A DNA stretch of 64,000 bases from Pseudofabraea citricarpa. Taxonomy: Eukaryota > Ascomycota > Leotiomycetes > Helotiales > Dermateaceae. The position numbers and the translations under genes are program-made. Every line of letters begins with the position of its first letter. Position 1 is the stretch's first letter. The notes beneath the pieces were generated by a model. The model did not search any database and was not told where the DNA came from. It saw only the letters and a program-made list of their open reading frames with translations. The DNA lies in assembly GCA_029641185.1 (NCBI GenBank), contig JAPWGK010000007.1, positions 806,001-870,000 on the forward strand, given 5' to 3'. This document shows positions 23,890 to 36,054 of this stretch, piece after piece.

Positions 23890-24438
23890 TCTGTATCAGG
23901 GTGTAGCATGGGTGTAAGAATGGCGATGGTTAGAGTCCTGCTAACAGCAAGAGTAAGATCGTGTCACTAACTGCGAATGATAGATACATAGGCTTTGAAC
24001 TGTACTGACGCATTTGCGCTTTTAAAGTATGAAGTAATATTGTTACCGACTTGTGATTTACTGCCATGATCCGAGCTAAGGAGCTTAGATACCAAGACCA
24101 AGAGACTTGAATCAAAGATGCCCAAAACAAAACAATGATTCGGATTATATAATACCGGAATACATTAACAACCAAGACATATATCAATATATCAACGGCG
24201 AGAAATGCTGGGCTTGCAAATTACAGTGGATTTCAAATTGAAGTTATCACAACACAACAAAGCTCTGGAAAATGCATATTTGTACTAAATACACAAGTGT
24301 GCGGTTGTATACAAACGCCACTCACATGCGAGACGAGGCCTAAACTCCAGCCTAATGGTCCATATGTCATTGTTGCCCCTGACGCCATGCCCCTACTGAT
24401 TGCCTTCATCAAAACTCCTCTTCTACCCTCAATACGGA
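23890..24438. other. Intergenic, nothing recognised
   Basis: 549 bases downstream of RSC4. AT-rich, with short open frames that look non-coding. Confidence 0.5.
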
Positions 24439-26973
24439 TCATCTTAAGAGGTTAGCAAAAATTGTGATCTTCTCCAATTCAACATCTGATGCATTGGCAG
24501 GTTTGACAGCACCGCAAGGAAGTGCAGCGATTAACTCAACCTCAATGCGGTTGACACCTGGAAGGAGGCGTGCCTCAAACAATGGATGACGTTGATCAAC
24601 AGAGTGACCAGGAATCGTTGGCATGGCATGTAATCGTTGAGTGCCTGATGTGACGAAGAGCTTGTACTGCCTTTCTAGCAACGATGGAGCTATTGTGGGT
24701 TTTATTTGTAGATAGTAATGTGTCGAAGGTAAATTAATGGTAATGGATTGTTGGGTCATTGTGTCAGACGGTGGCAAATCCATTCGAAAGTGACGGGAGA
24801 TGTTAAGGCCCGGATGAGTAGCCAAGCTCAAATTAGTGATCATAGCATCAGTAGCACCTACAAATGTTAGTATAAGTAAGGGAGATATGCTAGATAGCGC
24901 TCACCTTTGCCCACAGGTCTGTATTTTGACTCAAATGGCGGGTTTGGTGCAGTGTATTGGGAGTTGTGGTTGAAAGATTGCACGTAACCGCTAGCAGTAT
25001 AGGAATTCTGAAGATTTGATACGGCTGTAGGCGGTGGCATTCCAGCAACAGGAGGTGTTGATACAGGCTGACTTGGAGTGCGGAAACCAGACTGAGCATA
25101 GCCTGCTGAGGGAGGGATTGCTGGAGAGTTTCTAGCACCTTCCTCGTTCTTAACTACGGCAGAAGTTGATGGGGTAGGTGAAGCAGCCGAGCCGGACATG
25201 CTTCTTGCTCTCTCCAGTTGATCTAGGTTTGGGAGTGGAGCTGCAGCGGTGGTGGAATTGCCAAAGGGATTTCTGCGTGCGGCTATCGTTGCGCCATTCG
25301 AGCCATTGACCTGTGGTGCAGGAGAACGAGCCGGGCTGGACTTACCACCCAGCTTCAACATGATCTTTGGCGCTGGTTCAGACGCTTGTGGTAATTTGAG
25401 CTTTATCTTTGGTACGATCGGATCTGGAACACCTTGTTTGGCTTCCCGCACAGCCTTACGAAAGAAAACCTACAGCATGTCAATCCAGGGTACATATGCA
25501 AAAGATAAAGAACCACAAGCTTACCTCAAACTCAGTCGCAAGATTGAAGATCTCACTGCCATCCTCGTTATAGTGTTTTGCATTCTTCCAAATAAGACTC
25601 ATATCTTCTTCGAATGTTGTCCAGTTTTTGTAGTCGGAAACACCTGGGATAGTATTCTTTCCATGATTGCCCTTGACACGGTTTTGCATCACATTCAGAC
25701 TCATGGGGTTTGGAATCTTCTGGTAATAGTCCCTCAAAGCTCTGTCCGGAAGATTAACAAATATCTCGAAATATCGAAATTCATCCCTACGCGATGGTTA
25801 GTAACGTATCAGAAACATTGATGGGTTACAACTGACTCTGGATCTTCTTTGTAGCGGATTAAATCAGACACGAGTTTCTCTTGTGCTTGTTGGAAGTTGA
25901 GATTGGCGTAGTTTACACTTGAGTATTTCCCTTCACCTGCCCCAGGCGTTGCGCTTGATCTCCGTGACTGAACACGAGCAATGGCTGTTGGTTTCTTTGG
26001 GGGTCTACCTCTCTTTTTGGTTTGTGGAGCTCGGAGGTCTGATTTGCTATCGTCGTCAGAATCAACCTCGCTGTTGACGCTGGACTCTTCGCCTGGTATA
26101 GGCGTTGGCTGGCATACGAAGCCAGGTTTCTTGTAAGCCGGGTTGTGCTTGGTCATGTAATTGACCAATGCCTTCTTGATACGCTCAGCATCTGCATAGA
26201 TCTGAGAGCCCCTTTCATTGTAATCCTTCGCATTCTGTACCATACGTCGAACATAGCTCTCAAGAGCGGTCAAGGTTGAGAACTCGTTGTTTTTGAGTTT
26301 CTGTTCGATGGTGTCGATGGCGATGGGTAGCTTTATGACATCGTAATAATCTGGTATCTCGTCTTTGTCGGGCAATTCTAGGAATGCGGTAGCAACAGAA
26401 CGTCTGGTACAGTACAGAGTCAGCCGTTGCCACTGAAAATTTGATCAACATCATGGGGGGTGCTGTGCTGGCATCAAGTCCAGCTCGCGAGGCACCAGTG
26501 GCATCGCAGGAGGAGGAGTCAGGGCCGTACTAAGCATGCTGCCGACACTTGAGGATTGCGGGGTGGTGGTCATGTCGCAAGCTGTGGATGAGAGGAGGTG
26601 AACATACCGTCGGTCTTCCAGCTTCTTGACCTCGGCCAGAAATGCCAGGCCATGTTCTTTTGTTGTCTCGCGGGTCTCGCCTTTCAACGGGTCGGGATCC
26701 TTTTATGATGGTCAGCGGTGCTGTGGAGTTGAGGTGCAAGGTCGGTCGATGTTGCAAGTGCCATTCCCCTTAGGTGTTGCTTCGTGCGGCGGCGCTTCTT
26801 CCATCGCCAACCGCCGATTAAAGCGCAACCCGGGTCGCATTCATCCTATGCGCTCGCTCTGGAAAACATCGAGGATGACTTACTGTCGGGCCCTTTCTTC
26901 TCTTGGTAGCACGATCATCCAAATCCTCAGCTGCCCCAACCCGCCCTCCGTTTACTTTGCGCTTCGAATCCAT
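24439..26973 (-). CDS. RSC4: RSC chromatin-remodelling subunit RSC4, tandem bromodomains
   Basis: Six exons on the minus strand: 26973-26884, 26699-26608, 26403-25837, 25786-25525, 25469-24905, 24857-24439, giving 664 residues. The N-terminus MDSKRKVNGGRVG with a TKRRKGP basic patch is a likely nuclear signal, followed by KGETRETTKEHGLAFL. Bromodomain 1 spans ~residues 66-150 (FLELPDKDEIPDYYDVIKLP ... NAKDYNERGSQIY). Bromodomain 2 spans ~250-336 (FRYFEIFVNLPDRALRDYYQ ... NAKHYNEDGSEIF). Each keeps the Asn that holds acetyl-lysine. A Lys/Arg linker (KKRGRPPKKP, AT-hook-like) lies between them. The C-terminal ~140 residues (HPGLNISRHFRMDLPP ... VNRIEVELIA) form the conserved RSC4 end domain. 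Intron 2 is 204 bp, longer than the others. RSC4 tethers the ATP-dependent remodeler RSC to acetylated H3. Confidence 0.9.
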
Positions 26974-27876
26974 GGCCGTCTGGTATGCGCCAACGCGGCA
27001 GATTCAGGCGCAGATTATCGAATATTTGCGATGACGTCCAAGGGTGTTGCGCTCTCGCAATTGCTCTCGAGGCCGGATAGACGCGTGAGGTCGGGGGTTG
27101 ATGCGCGCGTGGTTGATACTTTCGGCCGTCTTTGAGCTGCAGGGGTGAATCTTGGTGATGCCGCGACACCAGCACGAGATCTCGGGGGTGCCAGGCACAA
27201 AAGACGCTCGCGGAAAATACAGAGATGCTGGAAAAGCCTCAGAATAGGCCTGTCAATTAATTTCTCGGATTGTGCATCTCCCAGCGCTGTTCCACACGAG
27301 GCAGAAAAAGACACCTGGAAGCGATTCGGTGATTCGATTGGAGTGTTGGGTCGTCACGTGCGCCAGGGCCGTTAAATTTTATGGCAAGGCTGCTTGCTCT
27401 GTTTCTGTTTCTTCTGCGAGAGTAAACAAAGCCCCGGCAAGTCGACTTCCTCCCACTTCCTCCTTCTACCAACAACTTCTTGTAAAGCCTTCAGGATTTG
27501 CGCATCCCTCTTTCTTTCGCCCAAATCACCTTGCTTGGAACCCCAATTACTTTGCATCCCTCGCATCCGCTTCTACTGGTCTTGCGCATCGACATCTGTC
27601 TCAGTTGCTTCTTCTTCTTCTTCGCCGCCCAAGAAGCGCGTGCTTGTTTAAGCTTCAGCTCGACCTCCTATCCCCCTTCTGCCTTTGATCTCGATATCCT
27701 CCTCCCGCTCAATCAACCACGCAATCCTCTGCACCGCGCTCCTGTCGGCATAGACCTCTTCGCAAAGCTTCCGGAGCTGCAGCCTGACAACATTGTCGCG
27801 TGCTGCCCCACCATTAGCTTCCATCCACTTCTACCTCGCAGCTTGGAGCATTCCAAACACTTTTCTACACAATAAA
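26974..27876. promoter_or_regulatory. Shared divergent promoter of RSC4 and CKS1
   Basis: 903 bases separate the two divergent starts. The CKS1-proximal part is C/T-rich (27590-27840), typical of a fungal 5' leader and core promoter. Open frames here on both strands have no recognisable product. No specific factor site is claimed. Confidence 0.5.
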
Positions 27877-28406
27877 ATGGCCGATTTGGACTACAACAGA
27901 CGCAATAGGGTCCCAAGACCCCTCTCTGAGTCAGAGAAGGCACGATTGGACGAATTTATAGACTCGATTCACTACTCTGCAAGGTCAGTCTTGGGGGTGC
28001 TTGATCTGCCGCAGAGGAATCTTTGGCGGGCGGGGGCTGATGTTTTGTGACAGATACTCAGATGATGATTATGAATACCGCCATGTGCAGCTTCCCAAGG
28101 CGATGCTCAAGGTCATTCCCAAGGACTACCATGACCCCGCAAAGGGCACCCTGAAGTTGTTGTGGGAGGAGGAATGGAGGGCTTTGGGGATTACACAGGT
28201 ATATCAAAACGAGGCGGGGTCTTGATATAGGGTGGTACTAACGGGCGTCTTTGCAGAGTCTCGGATGGGAGCATTATGAAGTACACGAGCCTGAGCCACA
28301 CATTCTCCTCTTCAAGTATGCCTGAGCCTCTCATCTTTCTATTCAATTCGCAGCTGGCTAACATTGGTTTAGGAGACCCATCAACTATGTTCCTCCCGGC
28401 CAGTAA
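27877..28406 (+). CDS. CKS1: Cyclin-dependent kinase regulatory subunit CKS1
   Basis: Four exons, 27877-27983, 28054-28198, 28257-28315 and 28373-28406, give 114 residues, typical for the family. All introns are 57-70 bp with normal signals (for example GTCAGT/GACAG, and TACTAAC upstream of the second acceptor). Conserved blocks are [20 protein letters not shown] (start of the beta sheet and phosphate pocket), [21 protein letters not shown], and [13 protein letters not shown], which contains the His/Pro hinge that controls strand exchange. Suc1/CKS binds CDK and phosphorylated partners and promotes multisite phosphorylation and SCF-dependent turnover. The gene is divergent from RSC4. Confidence 0.95.
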
Positions 28407-29570
28407 ATACGATTCACGGCTTCTTCACTTCTGTAGTTTTACCTTAATTTGATTTGGCGGTTCTTTCTCCAGCGTAAGACATGGTAGACGGTTTGGCATG
28501 GAACGATGTTACGTCTCACGATCTCTCCCATAAACGCCATGAATTCATGGCTTCTTCGATGTAAAAAATTAGGATTAATGGACATTTTTCTCTTCGATGG
28601 GATTAGCTTTTAGGCTTTCACATGTGAGACGAGTTCCAGATGTGTCGCATTCGTGCACAGTCCCAACGAATCTTTTTAAATAGATGATGGGTTTGCATAT
28701 TCGAGTACATAGAAGTAGAAGAGGCAGAAGAAGTACGAGAGGCAAAAGAAGCACAAAAAGTGGGATCATATTGATCATCGGGTCCTCTACACTTGTACAT
28801 GGAGATTTCCAATGTCCTCTCTACTCGAAGCTACTTACCAAACGTCCAACATGGTAGCGCGAGGAGGACACACTGTCTTATGAGGATATACTAAAGGGGT
28901 ATTACGTCTCAAGAAACGAAGGTGGCGCGATGGTCAGCAGAGATGTCTGTGTCCTCGCTTCTACGTCGTACAATCAATATATTTCTAACGAAATGCTCAG
29001 ACGACATAATAACGTTGAGGTATAATACAATCAGGATTCCTCGCACATACGATACGTTAGAGTGCCGAGGAAAAATTTAAATTGCTCTTCACTGTCTTCA
29101 GCATAGTATGGAAAATATACTATTTAGCTCCCTCAGCGAGGGATAGGCTGACATAAAGCGTCGGATCATGCTTTTCCAACTGTGAAGATACTAGAATTGT
29201 TTTCGGAGATATCACATTAGTGGCAGATATGGAAGTATAGCTGGCTGGCTTTGTCAAGATCGAGGTGCGGAGAGTTATAGGTTTCCTTGCGAATAATCAG
29301 CAAAATCACCCCAGCTAGTGGGACCATTACGGGTGTCAGATCAGGGGAATCTTGGATCTCAAGATAACGGGGCTGATAGATCATATTCAAGACCCACACT
29401 CATATCTTATCGGATGCTAGCTAATCTTGCACCCGCTCTTCTTGATTGGGTTGCAACGTCCACCACCAGTGGAGATGATGGTTCGCTTCCTCGGTTAACT
29501 TAAACATTACTTCCAATATCGAACTCGTGCTTGATCTGATCTATCTGATTTATCAGGAGTCCCAAACAAA
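28407..29570. other. Intergenic between convergent CKS1 and esterase
   Basis: 1.16 kb of 3' flanking DNA. No gene, repeat or RNA was recognised. Confidence 0.6.
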
Positions 29571-31279
29571 TCATGGCGGTATAGCACCTGCGATGGGTAT
29601 TCCATCTCCAATACAGATATCTTCAAGCTCGTCATATGGTATGCCCTGGGTAATCAACCCATCCTTAGCGATCTCAAGAGCTGAGCCACCAGGTACATAT
29701 GTTTGCCAGCCTTGAGCAGGCAGTCCGTTTAGGGGATCTTGTATAAAGGCCAAGTATAGATCCTGCATGCGATGCGAAACAGCAACTTCAAATGGCGGCG
29801 ACTGCTCGCGAACGATGTCGTGCGTCCCAAAGATCAAGGGAAGATCCGAAGAGTGATAGGCACCTTCCCAGGCCCGAGGAGCGATATTCGAGAAATTGCC
29901 CCGGTAGTAGTAGCGGAAGGTTGTGGTGTTTGCTGCGTAGCGATTCCTATTCATGGTGTTAGTGGCTGGACGCAGAATAAAGTTGTTTGGTATGAGAAAC
30001 TCACAGTGTGGTTTGTGTTGCTCGGCAAATATATTCCGTTGTGACGATATTGGCGGCTGTGGTGTTTACGGTGGTTCCGTTCAGGAACCAGGCGGAGAGG
30101 GAGGAACCTTCATTGTCGGTTGTTCCAACGATGGCAGGCTAATGGCCTATGTCAGCTTGTCCATCCACAGGTTTGTCAATAATGTATACTTACCACGCCA
30201 GTGAAGTTCTTGGCCAGCGCTCTGGCTGTATAATTATCAAACATGGTTGTGTTATCAACAACCGGAATGAAGCCTATTTGAGGGCTGGCACCGCTATCTC
30301 CGTATGATTTTAAGAAAGCTACGAGATCCTCCGAACTCACGTTCCTCATGCATGTTAACTCGGCTTCGGCAGTCAAGTTTCCACATCCGAATTGACTCGC
30401 AAGGAAGGAGAAAGTAGCATGCGTGCTATCAGGGGACTTTGATGCTCCAATTGCAGAACCGGAGTTTAAGATAATTCCAGCGATGATGGGATCATCTGCA
30501 TAAGCAAAGTTATAGATATCTGTCGATTGGCCACCGGCTGATTGGCCCCAGAGTGTGATTCTCGAAACGTCGCCGCCGAAATTGGCGATGTTAGATCGTA
30601 CCCATTCTAATCCTAGCCGTTGGTCTAGAAACCCGAGGTTAAGCTCATCTTCCTTGAGACCAGCCGCATTGGGGAAACCGAATATATTCACGCGGTAGCT
30701 ACGCAGCAGTTTAGTTGTGGATCCATGGCACGATTTTCTTTTCTTTTCTTACTTGATGCCAACCACGATATGGCTCTGGCTTCTCTGTACCCACCGACTG
30801 GGTATCTGATAATTGATTTCGCCACCCCCGACTTGAAAACCGCCCCCATAAATCCAAACCAGAACCGGTAGTTTCTCACTGGAATTACCCGGAGACGTGG
30901 ACGGGGCCCATATATTTAACGTCAGACAATCCTCAGATGTCGGTCCAGAAATCAAGAATTCTCTGCCGTCTACGCTGTAGACGGATGGAAACGCACTCTC
31001 CCACTGCGGACAAGAAGCCCCAAAAGCTGTCGCATTGATATTGCCCACTGGAGACTTGGGAATTGCTGGTAGCCATCGCCGTTCTTGGATCGGTGGTTCG
31101 GCGAAGGGGATCCCTAGAAATTGAGCGACATCCGGCGTTGTGCCATTGATCAGGCCATAGACGGTTCCGACTGTGGTGTTGACGCGCAGAGTATCAACGG
31201 CGCTGCATGTCTGAAGAATGAAAGCGGCAGGGAGGAGGAAAACAGCTGCCAAATGGCGAGATAACGTGCTCGAGTACAT
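29571..31279 (-). CDS. Secreted type-B carboxylesterase
   Basis: Four exons on the minus strand, 31279-30753, 30698-30194, 30138-30005 and 29946-29571, give 513 residues. The ATG at 31279 is chosen because it begins a signal peptide (MYSSTLSRHLAAVFLLPAAF). The oxyanion loop is WIYGGGFQVGG. The nucleophile Ser229 lies in LWGQSAGG, the acid Glu354 in TTDNEGSS, and the base His420 in GAYHSSDLPLIFGT. The whole catalytic triad of the cholinesterase/carboxylesterase family is therefore present. Many N-x-S/T sites fit a secreted glycoprotein. The family hydrolyses esters from lipids to xenobiotics and the substrate cannot be read from the sequence. Introns are 54-58 bp and in phase. Confidence 0.9.
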
Positions 31280-32169
31280 AGTAAAATTTTGCACTAGCAC
31301 TCGATATCAAGGCACAGTTGAATTGGTACCTGGCAAGTGAGTGGTGGGTGGTATGACATGGAGCCACAGCACTACCTACTTATAGGTGCTTATGGAAAAA
31401 GTAAGCCCTAAATAAAGAACTCATTGTGCAGTACGGAAGGCCCGAATTCCTGCGCTTTCCCTGTACATCGCATAGCTGATCAATAAGTGCAGCGGGAATA
31501 CTCTTGCTGTTCAATGTGTTAATGTCGCGATTGGGGGCCCTCTGCGGGGTAATCAGGGCTTATGGTGGGGTATTTTTAGAGACCCAAAGATGGGACAGGC
31601 TGATTGAGGCAGAGATGTGATAGTTCCCCACATAGCCTGGTGAATAATATAAAAATTGAAGATCTTTCCCCGAAGACGAATACGCCTTGTCAGCTAGAAG
31701 TTATTGAGACAATTCTGGGAGGTCAATTAGGCGACGAACCTTGCTGCGTTCCTGGGACGACATACTTCATGACATTTTCTTTTATGTTTCAATTGATTGA
31801 AATGTGCTTATTGATTACTGAGATGAGGATATGCAAGAGACATCCCTTGAATGGTTTACTACACGTCTATCAATTGTGAAGTTGCAGCATCCTGTGGAGG
31901 TATCAGAAAAGCAACAAGCAAGTTTGCCAATTCAAGTTGCAGATAAATAGCTTCAGATTTCCCAGCCCAACAGTTACTAGTTTTTTTTATGGTCCTGACA
32001 CCGAACCTTCTCTGCTAGTGTTGTGATAATAGTTTATTCTTACCTAGGTACCTACTGTACCTTCCCAGGTAGTTATCCCCGGTTTTTTTCATCGACCAAC
32101 AATACCCCAATCCTCCAGATCTAGTCTTACTTGGCCGCCCTTATTCTCTCTAGCTTTTGGTATATAAGG
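31280..32169. other. Intergenic upstream of esterase
   Basis: Promoter of the carboxylesterase followed by AT-rich sequence. An open frame at 31604-31879 lacks any family signature. No gene is called. Confidence 0.5.
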
Positions 32170-33400
32170 TAGTCTTCTAGTATCATTATATTCTGTTGCA
32201 CATCGTACTGTTGCACGTCGCACCCCCGGACCCGAAGGTAATCCTATACACTGATCTACCTAGGTAGGTAGTATCTTTATATTTTGTTGCATATCGCATG
32301 CTTGGTCCGTCCCGGTCCAACTGTCTAATGTCTACGTCTAACTTCTGCGTCTAACTTCTTCGTCTACGTCTACTGTCTGTATCATATCTTTATATTTTGT
32401 TGCATATCGCATGCTTGGGCCACGGTCCAACTGTCCTACGTCTGGGTCTGAGACTGGAATTGGGTCTGGGTCTACGTCTGGGTCTACTATCTACTATGTC
32501 TACTGTCTGTATAATAAATTTGTATTTTGTTGTATATCGCAAAAAGCATGGTCCCCAATCCTCCAGTATCTTTATAATTTGTTGCATATCGCATGCTTGG
32601 TCAGTCCTAGTCCAACTATCTAACTGTCCAACTATCTAATGTCTACGTCTACTGTCTACTGTCTACTGTCTGTATAATATATTTGTATTTTGTTGCATAT
32701 CGTACACTTGGTCCCGTTCCCAACTGTCCTAGGTTCCGGTTCAAACTATAGAGTATCTTTATATTTTGTTGCATATCGTATGCTTGGTTCGTACCGGTCC
32801 AGCTGTCCAGCTGTCCAACTGTCCGATATCTACGTCTAACTTCTACGTCTACTGTCTACTGTCTGTATAATATATATTTTTTTGTTGCATATCGTATACT
32901 TGGTCCCGGTCCGCCTGCCCTACGTCTACGTCTAACATTTACGTCTATAGCCTACTGTCTGTATAATATGTTTGTATTTTGTTGCATATCGTACACTTGG
33001 TCCGGGTCCAACTATCCATCCTATGTCTACTGTCTACTATCTTCCCGCTCCCAACTGTCCTGGGTTCCGGTCCAGTATCTTTATATTCTGTTGCATATCG
33101 CACCCCCGGTCCCATTCCAGTCCCGTTCCAACTATCCTATGTTCCGGACCAGTATCTTTTTATTGTGTTGCATATCGCAAAAATCACGGTCCCCAAGACA
33201 ATCCTGTATACTATCTTTCTATTTCGTTGCACGTCTCACGAACTATGGTCCCTAAGCTGTATAGTTTCTCCATACGTCTATACTTCGTTGCATGTCGCAC
33301 AAAACTCGGTCCCCCAAGTTAAATATCCTCTTATTTTGTTGCATATCTCACCATTGGACCTGGTCCTAACTATTCTGGTCCCGTTCCAACTATGTTATAT
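32170..33400 (-). repeat. Minisatellite array, inverted relative to the 16.8-kb array
   Basis: About 15 copies of TATTTTGTTGCATATCGCA recur every 50-115 bases (near 32283, 32397, 32530, 32692, 32768, 32982, 33088, 33168, 33288, 33340). Between them lie (GTCTAC)n-type runs and the phrase GGTCC(C/G)GGTCCAACTGTC. This is the reverse complement of the 16.76-17.88 kb family. The variant joining GCAAAAA to GGTCCCCAA occurs in both arrays (17.34-17.40 kb; 32.53 and 33.17 kb). Confidence 0.87.
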
Positions 33401-33416
33401 TCCGTTCTAAACTATC

Positions 33417-33950
33417 CTAGGTCCTATAAGCATATAAATATGATGCTATTTAGAAAAGAGTTTCGTTATTTGAGTTTAGGTTAGGCCACGGAGTACACAG
33501 CCTTTAACCATATGACGTCGGCGCTTATATTTACATCTTATATATATATATACTTACGTCTTATTTATATACTTATATCTTATTTATATACTTATATCTT
33601 ATTTATATACTTATATCTTATTTATATACTTATATCTTATTTATATACTTATATCTTATTTATATACTTATATCTTATTTATATACTTATATCTTATTTA
33701 TATACTTATGTCTTATTTATATACTTATATCTTATTTATATACTTATATCTTATTTATATAGGTACTTATATCTTATTTATATATTTATATCTTATTTAT
33801 ATATTTATATCTTATATATAATATTATAACTTTCCATAGGTTGGTTAAGCAAAAATATACTATCCGTAGCACTGTGGTGAATTTCTTCCTTTTATTTTCT
33901 TCTGATATTTTAAATGGGGACTTGATCGAGTAAGAAACCTACGTCTGCAA
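33417..33950 (+). repeat. Left LTR-like direct repeat
   Basis: Begins TATCCTAGGTCC and continues to TATAAATATGATGCTATTTAG (33420s-33450s). It then contains an AT satellite and ends with CACTGTGGTGAATTTC, TTTTCTTCTGATATTTTAAA and TTGATCGAGTAAG. The same ordered blocks recur at 35846-36245, flanking the Gln-rich pseudogene. Confidence 0.65.
33537..33830 (+). repeat. 19-bp AT satellite
   Basis: About 14 head-to-tail copies of CTTATTTATATACTTATAT with few changes. Because 19 is not a multiple of three and the unit lacks stops in one frame, the array yields a spurious open frame of about 105 codons. Confidence 0.9.
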
Positions 33951-35579
33951 AACCTAGAAAAAAGATGACTCCGTGGGATTAGCCTGATATTGTTCACAAA
34001 GCACAAAAGTAGGAAGATAGCGACAACAGTAAACCTCACATGTTAACCAAACTTGCACCTGCATATATGGCAGAACAAAAGCAAGAGAATCCAAACCGAT
34101 CCTCTTCATTACCTGTAACCTCACAAGACCCAAATGGCAACGCTAGGAGAACCTCAAGGAGTCATCACAGGATCCCAAGAAGTTGCCCTAGGTATCGAAA
34201 GCGCAGAAGATAAGTGAATCTGCTACAGAACAAGCGACAATAGATCTAACAATCCCCTCACCTACCCTATCCCCCTCATCTACTACATCAACCTCCCACC
34301 GTGCAAAGGGTAGCACTCCAACCTGCAACACAAGAACCCCGAGGAACTATCATGGATCCAGCTCAGAAGACAAGCAACGCGAATCCGCGCTATCGCACTT
34401 CAAACTCCCATCTTCTGCAACCTCAATCTCAATCAAACCAAACCCAGCAACCCCAACCAAGCCAATCCCAGCAACCTCAATCAAGCCAATCTCAGCAAGC
34501 ACTCGATGTAGCGCATTTAGTCACAGAGAAACCAGGACGAGCACAAACCATGCCATCTGTTTCGAAGGACATGAGTCTGACTGGATCCGATCTATGCGCG
34601 GCATTACGGAAACTCACATCTGTTACTCAGAACAACGGAGTTCAGGCCAGTCAGGTCATCGTCAACGTCGACATCACAGATCAGACGTCCCAGTACTGCT
34701 TGGAGATCCTCCGTCTTGCGAACAGTATGATGCAAGATCTGAGTCCCGAGAATCAAAATAAGTACCAGGAAAAGCTTCAATTCTTCAATGCGGAGCTTGG
34801 TAAAGCAGTTGCTACAGGAAGCAAGCGATTGGGAGATACACGACCTCAGCCTAAAAGAGTTCAGCAAGATCATCAGCAGGACTTAAACCCTCAGGAACAA
34901 ACTATGATCTCAGTGCTTCAACAAGGCAAGCAGAGTTCTCAGGACAGTTCCCAGCGCAGCATGGTCCCTCAAGAGGTTATGGTTCCGTTGTCTATGCCAG
35001 CCCAGCAGAATTCTCCGCATAGCCAAGTCTTACTACAGGACCAAGAACACAGAGCGTTGGTACCAGCAATCAACTATTATTGTTGGAATAATAGTCAAAC
35101 AAGGCACGTGGTACGCTAGTGCCTATATAAGGCCTCCTCCTGTAGCTCCTCTTCCAATTGAACAACCATCTTACAACCACTATTACGAGCCACTGCAGTG
35201 AATAGAACTGTATTGACCATATGGTAACTGAGGATACCGACAATTATCATCAGAACCAAGCAGGACCATACAGCCCAATAAACGAACATTTACGGAACTA
35301 TAGCCCGTACCAAGTTGGATTTTCTGGAAATCATCACCCTATGAATAGCCCAGGATGGAACTCAAGTCTGTATCAGGGTGGACATGTAGGAAGTCAACCT
35401 ATGAACAGCCAAGTATGGAACCCAACTCTATATCAGGGTCCATATATGGGAAGCCAAGGCGGGAACAACCAAGCGTAGAGCCAGAACCCAGGTGTAATCA
35501 CAGGACAAGAGACCCAGTCAGGCATTGGACAGGAAAACCAGTTGGGGGGTACAGAACAGGGGACCAATGGATCGTAACA
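33951..35579 (+). pseudogene. Gln-rich element gene, decayed
   Basis: Coding-looking sequence in shifting frames between two LTR-like repeats. An open frame runs to 35119 (first ATG 34352) and encodes a Ser/Gln/Pro-rich segment, then a possible folded part (DLCAALRKLTSVTQNNG, YCLEILRLANSMMQDL), then Gln-rich sequence. The reading then continues in a second frame, 35103 to ~35200, ending PPPVAPLPIEQPSYNHYYEP, with TGA codons at 35199, 35214 and 35229 where TGG would fit. It then passes to a third frame, 35221-35475, carrying repeats such as NSPGWNSSLYQGG and NSQVWNPTLYQGP, interrupted by TAG at 35476 and running on to TAA at 35576. No known family is recognised. Introns could explain some shifts; decay is more likely. 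Confidence 0.55.
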
Positions 35580-35845
35580 GGAATTTTATAGGGGGAATTG
35601 AGGCACAGCAAAATTTCTTTTCTTTCTTTCTTAGAAGACCTGTGTTCCTGGAAAACGAGTTTCATTTTTTGAAGGATAAGGCATAGGAAACTCCCGTTCT
35701 TTTCTTTCTTAGATGACCTGGGCCTAGGTTTAATAAAATAAGTATCAGACCGGACTTTTAACCTTAAAACTTAGAACTATAGTGATTTTTTCCTCTATTT
35801 TCTTTGTGATATAATATATTATAAACCGTAGTCCCGAAGGTGAAT

Positions 35846-36003
35846 ATCCTAGGTCCGGCAAGGTAGCACCAACTAAATAGCGTGCGGGTATATAAATATA
35901 ATGCTTTTTAGATATTTATATCATATATATACTATATACACCTGTCCTACATATAACTACGTTATATATATACACACTATATATACAACGTATATATATA
36001 CAC

Positions 36004-36054
<51 letters not shown>

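Noticed and set aside
31604..31879. 91-codon plus-strand frame
   Set aside because: No recognisable domain and no clear start context; probably chance.
33512..33829. 105-codon plus-strand open frame rich in Tyr, Leu and Ile
   Set aside because: It is produced by the 19-bp AT satellite, whose three-unit period gives a 19-residue repeat. Not a gene.
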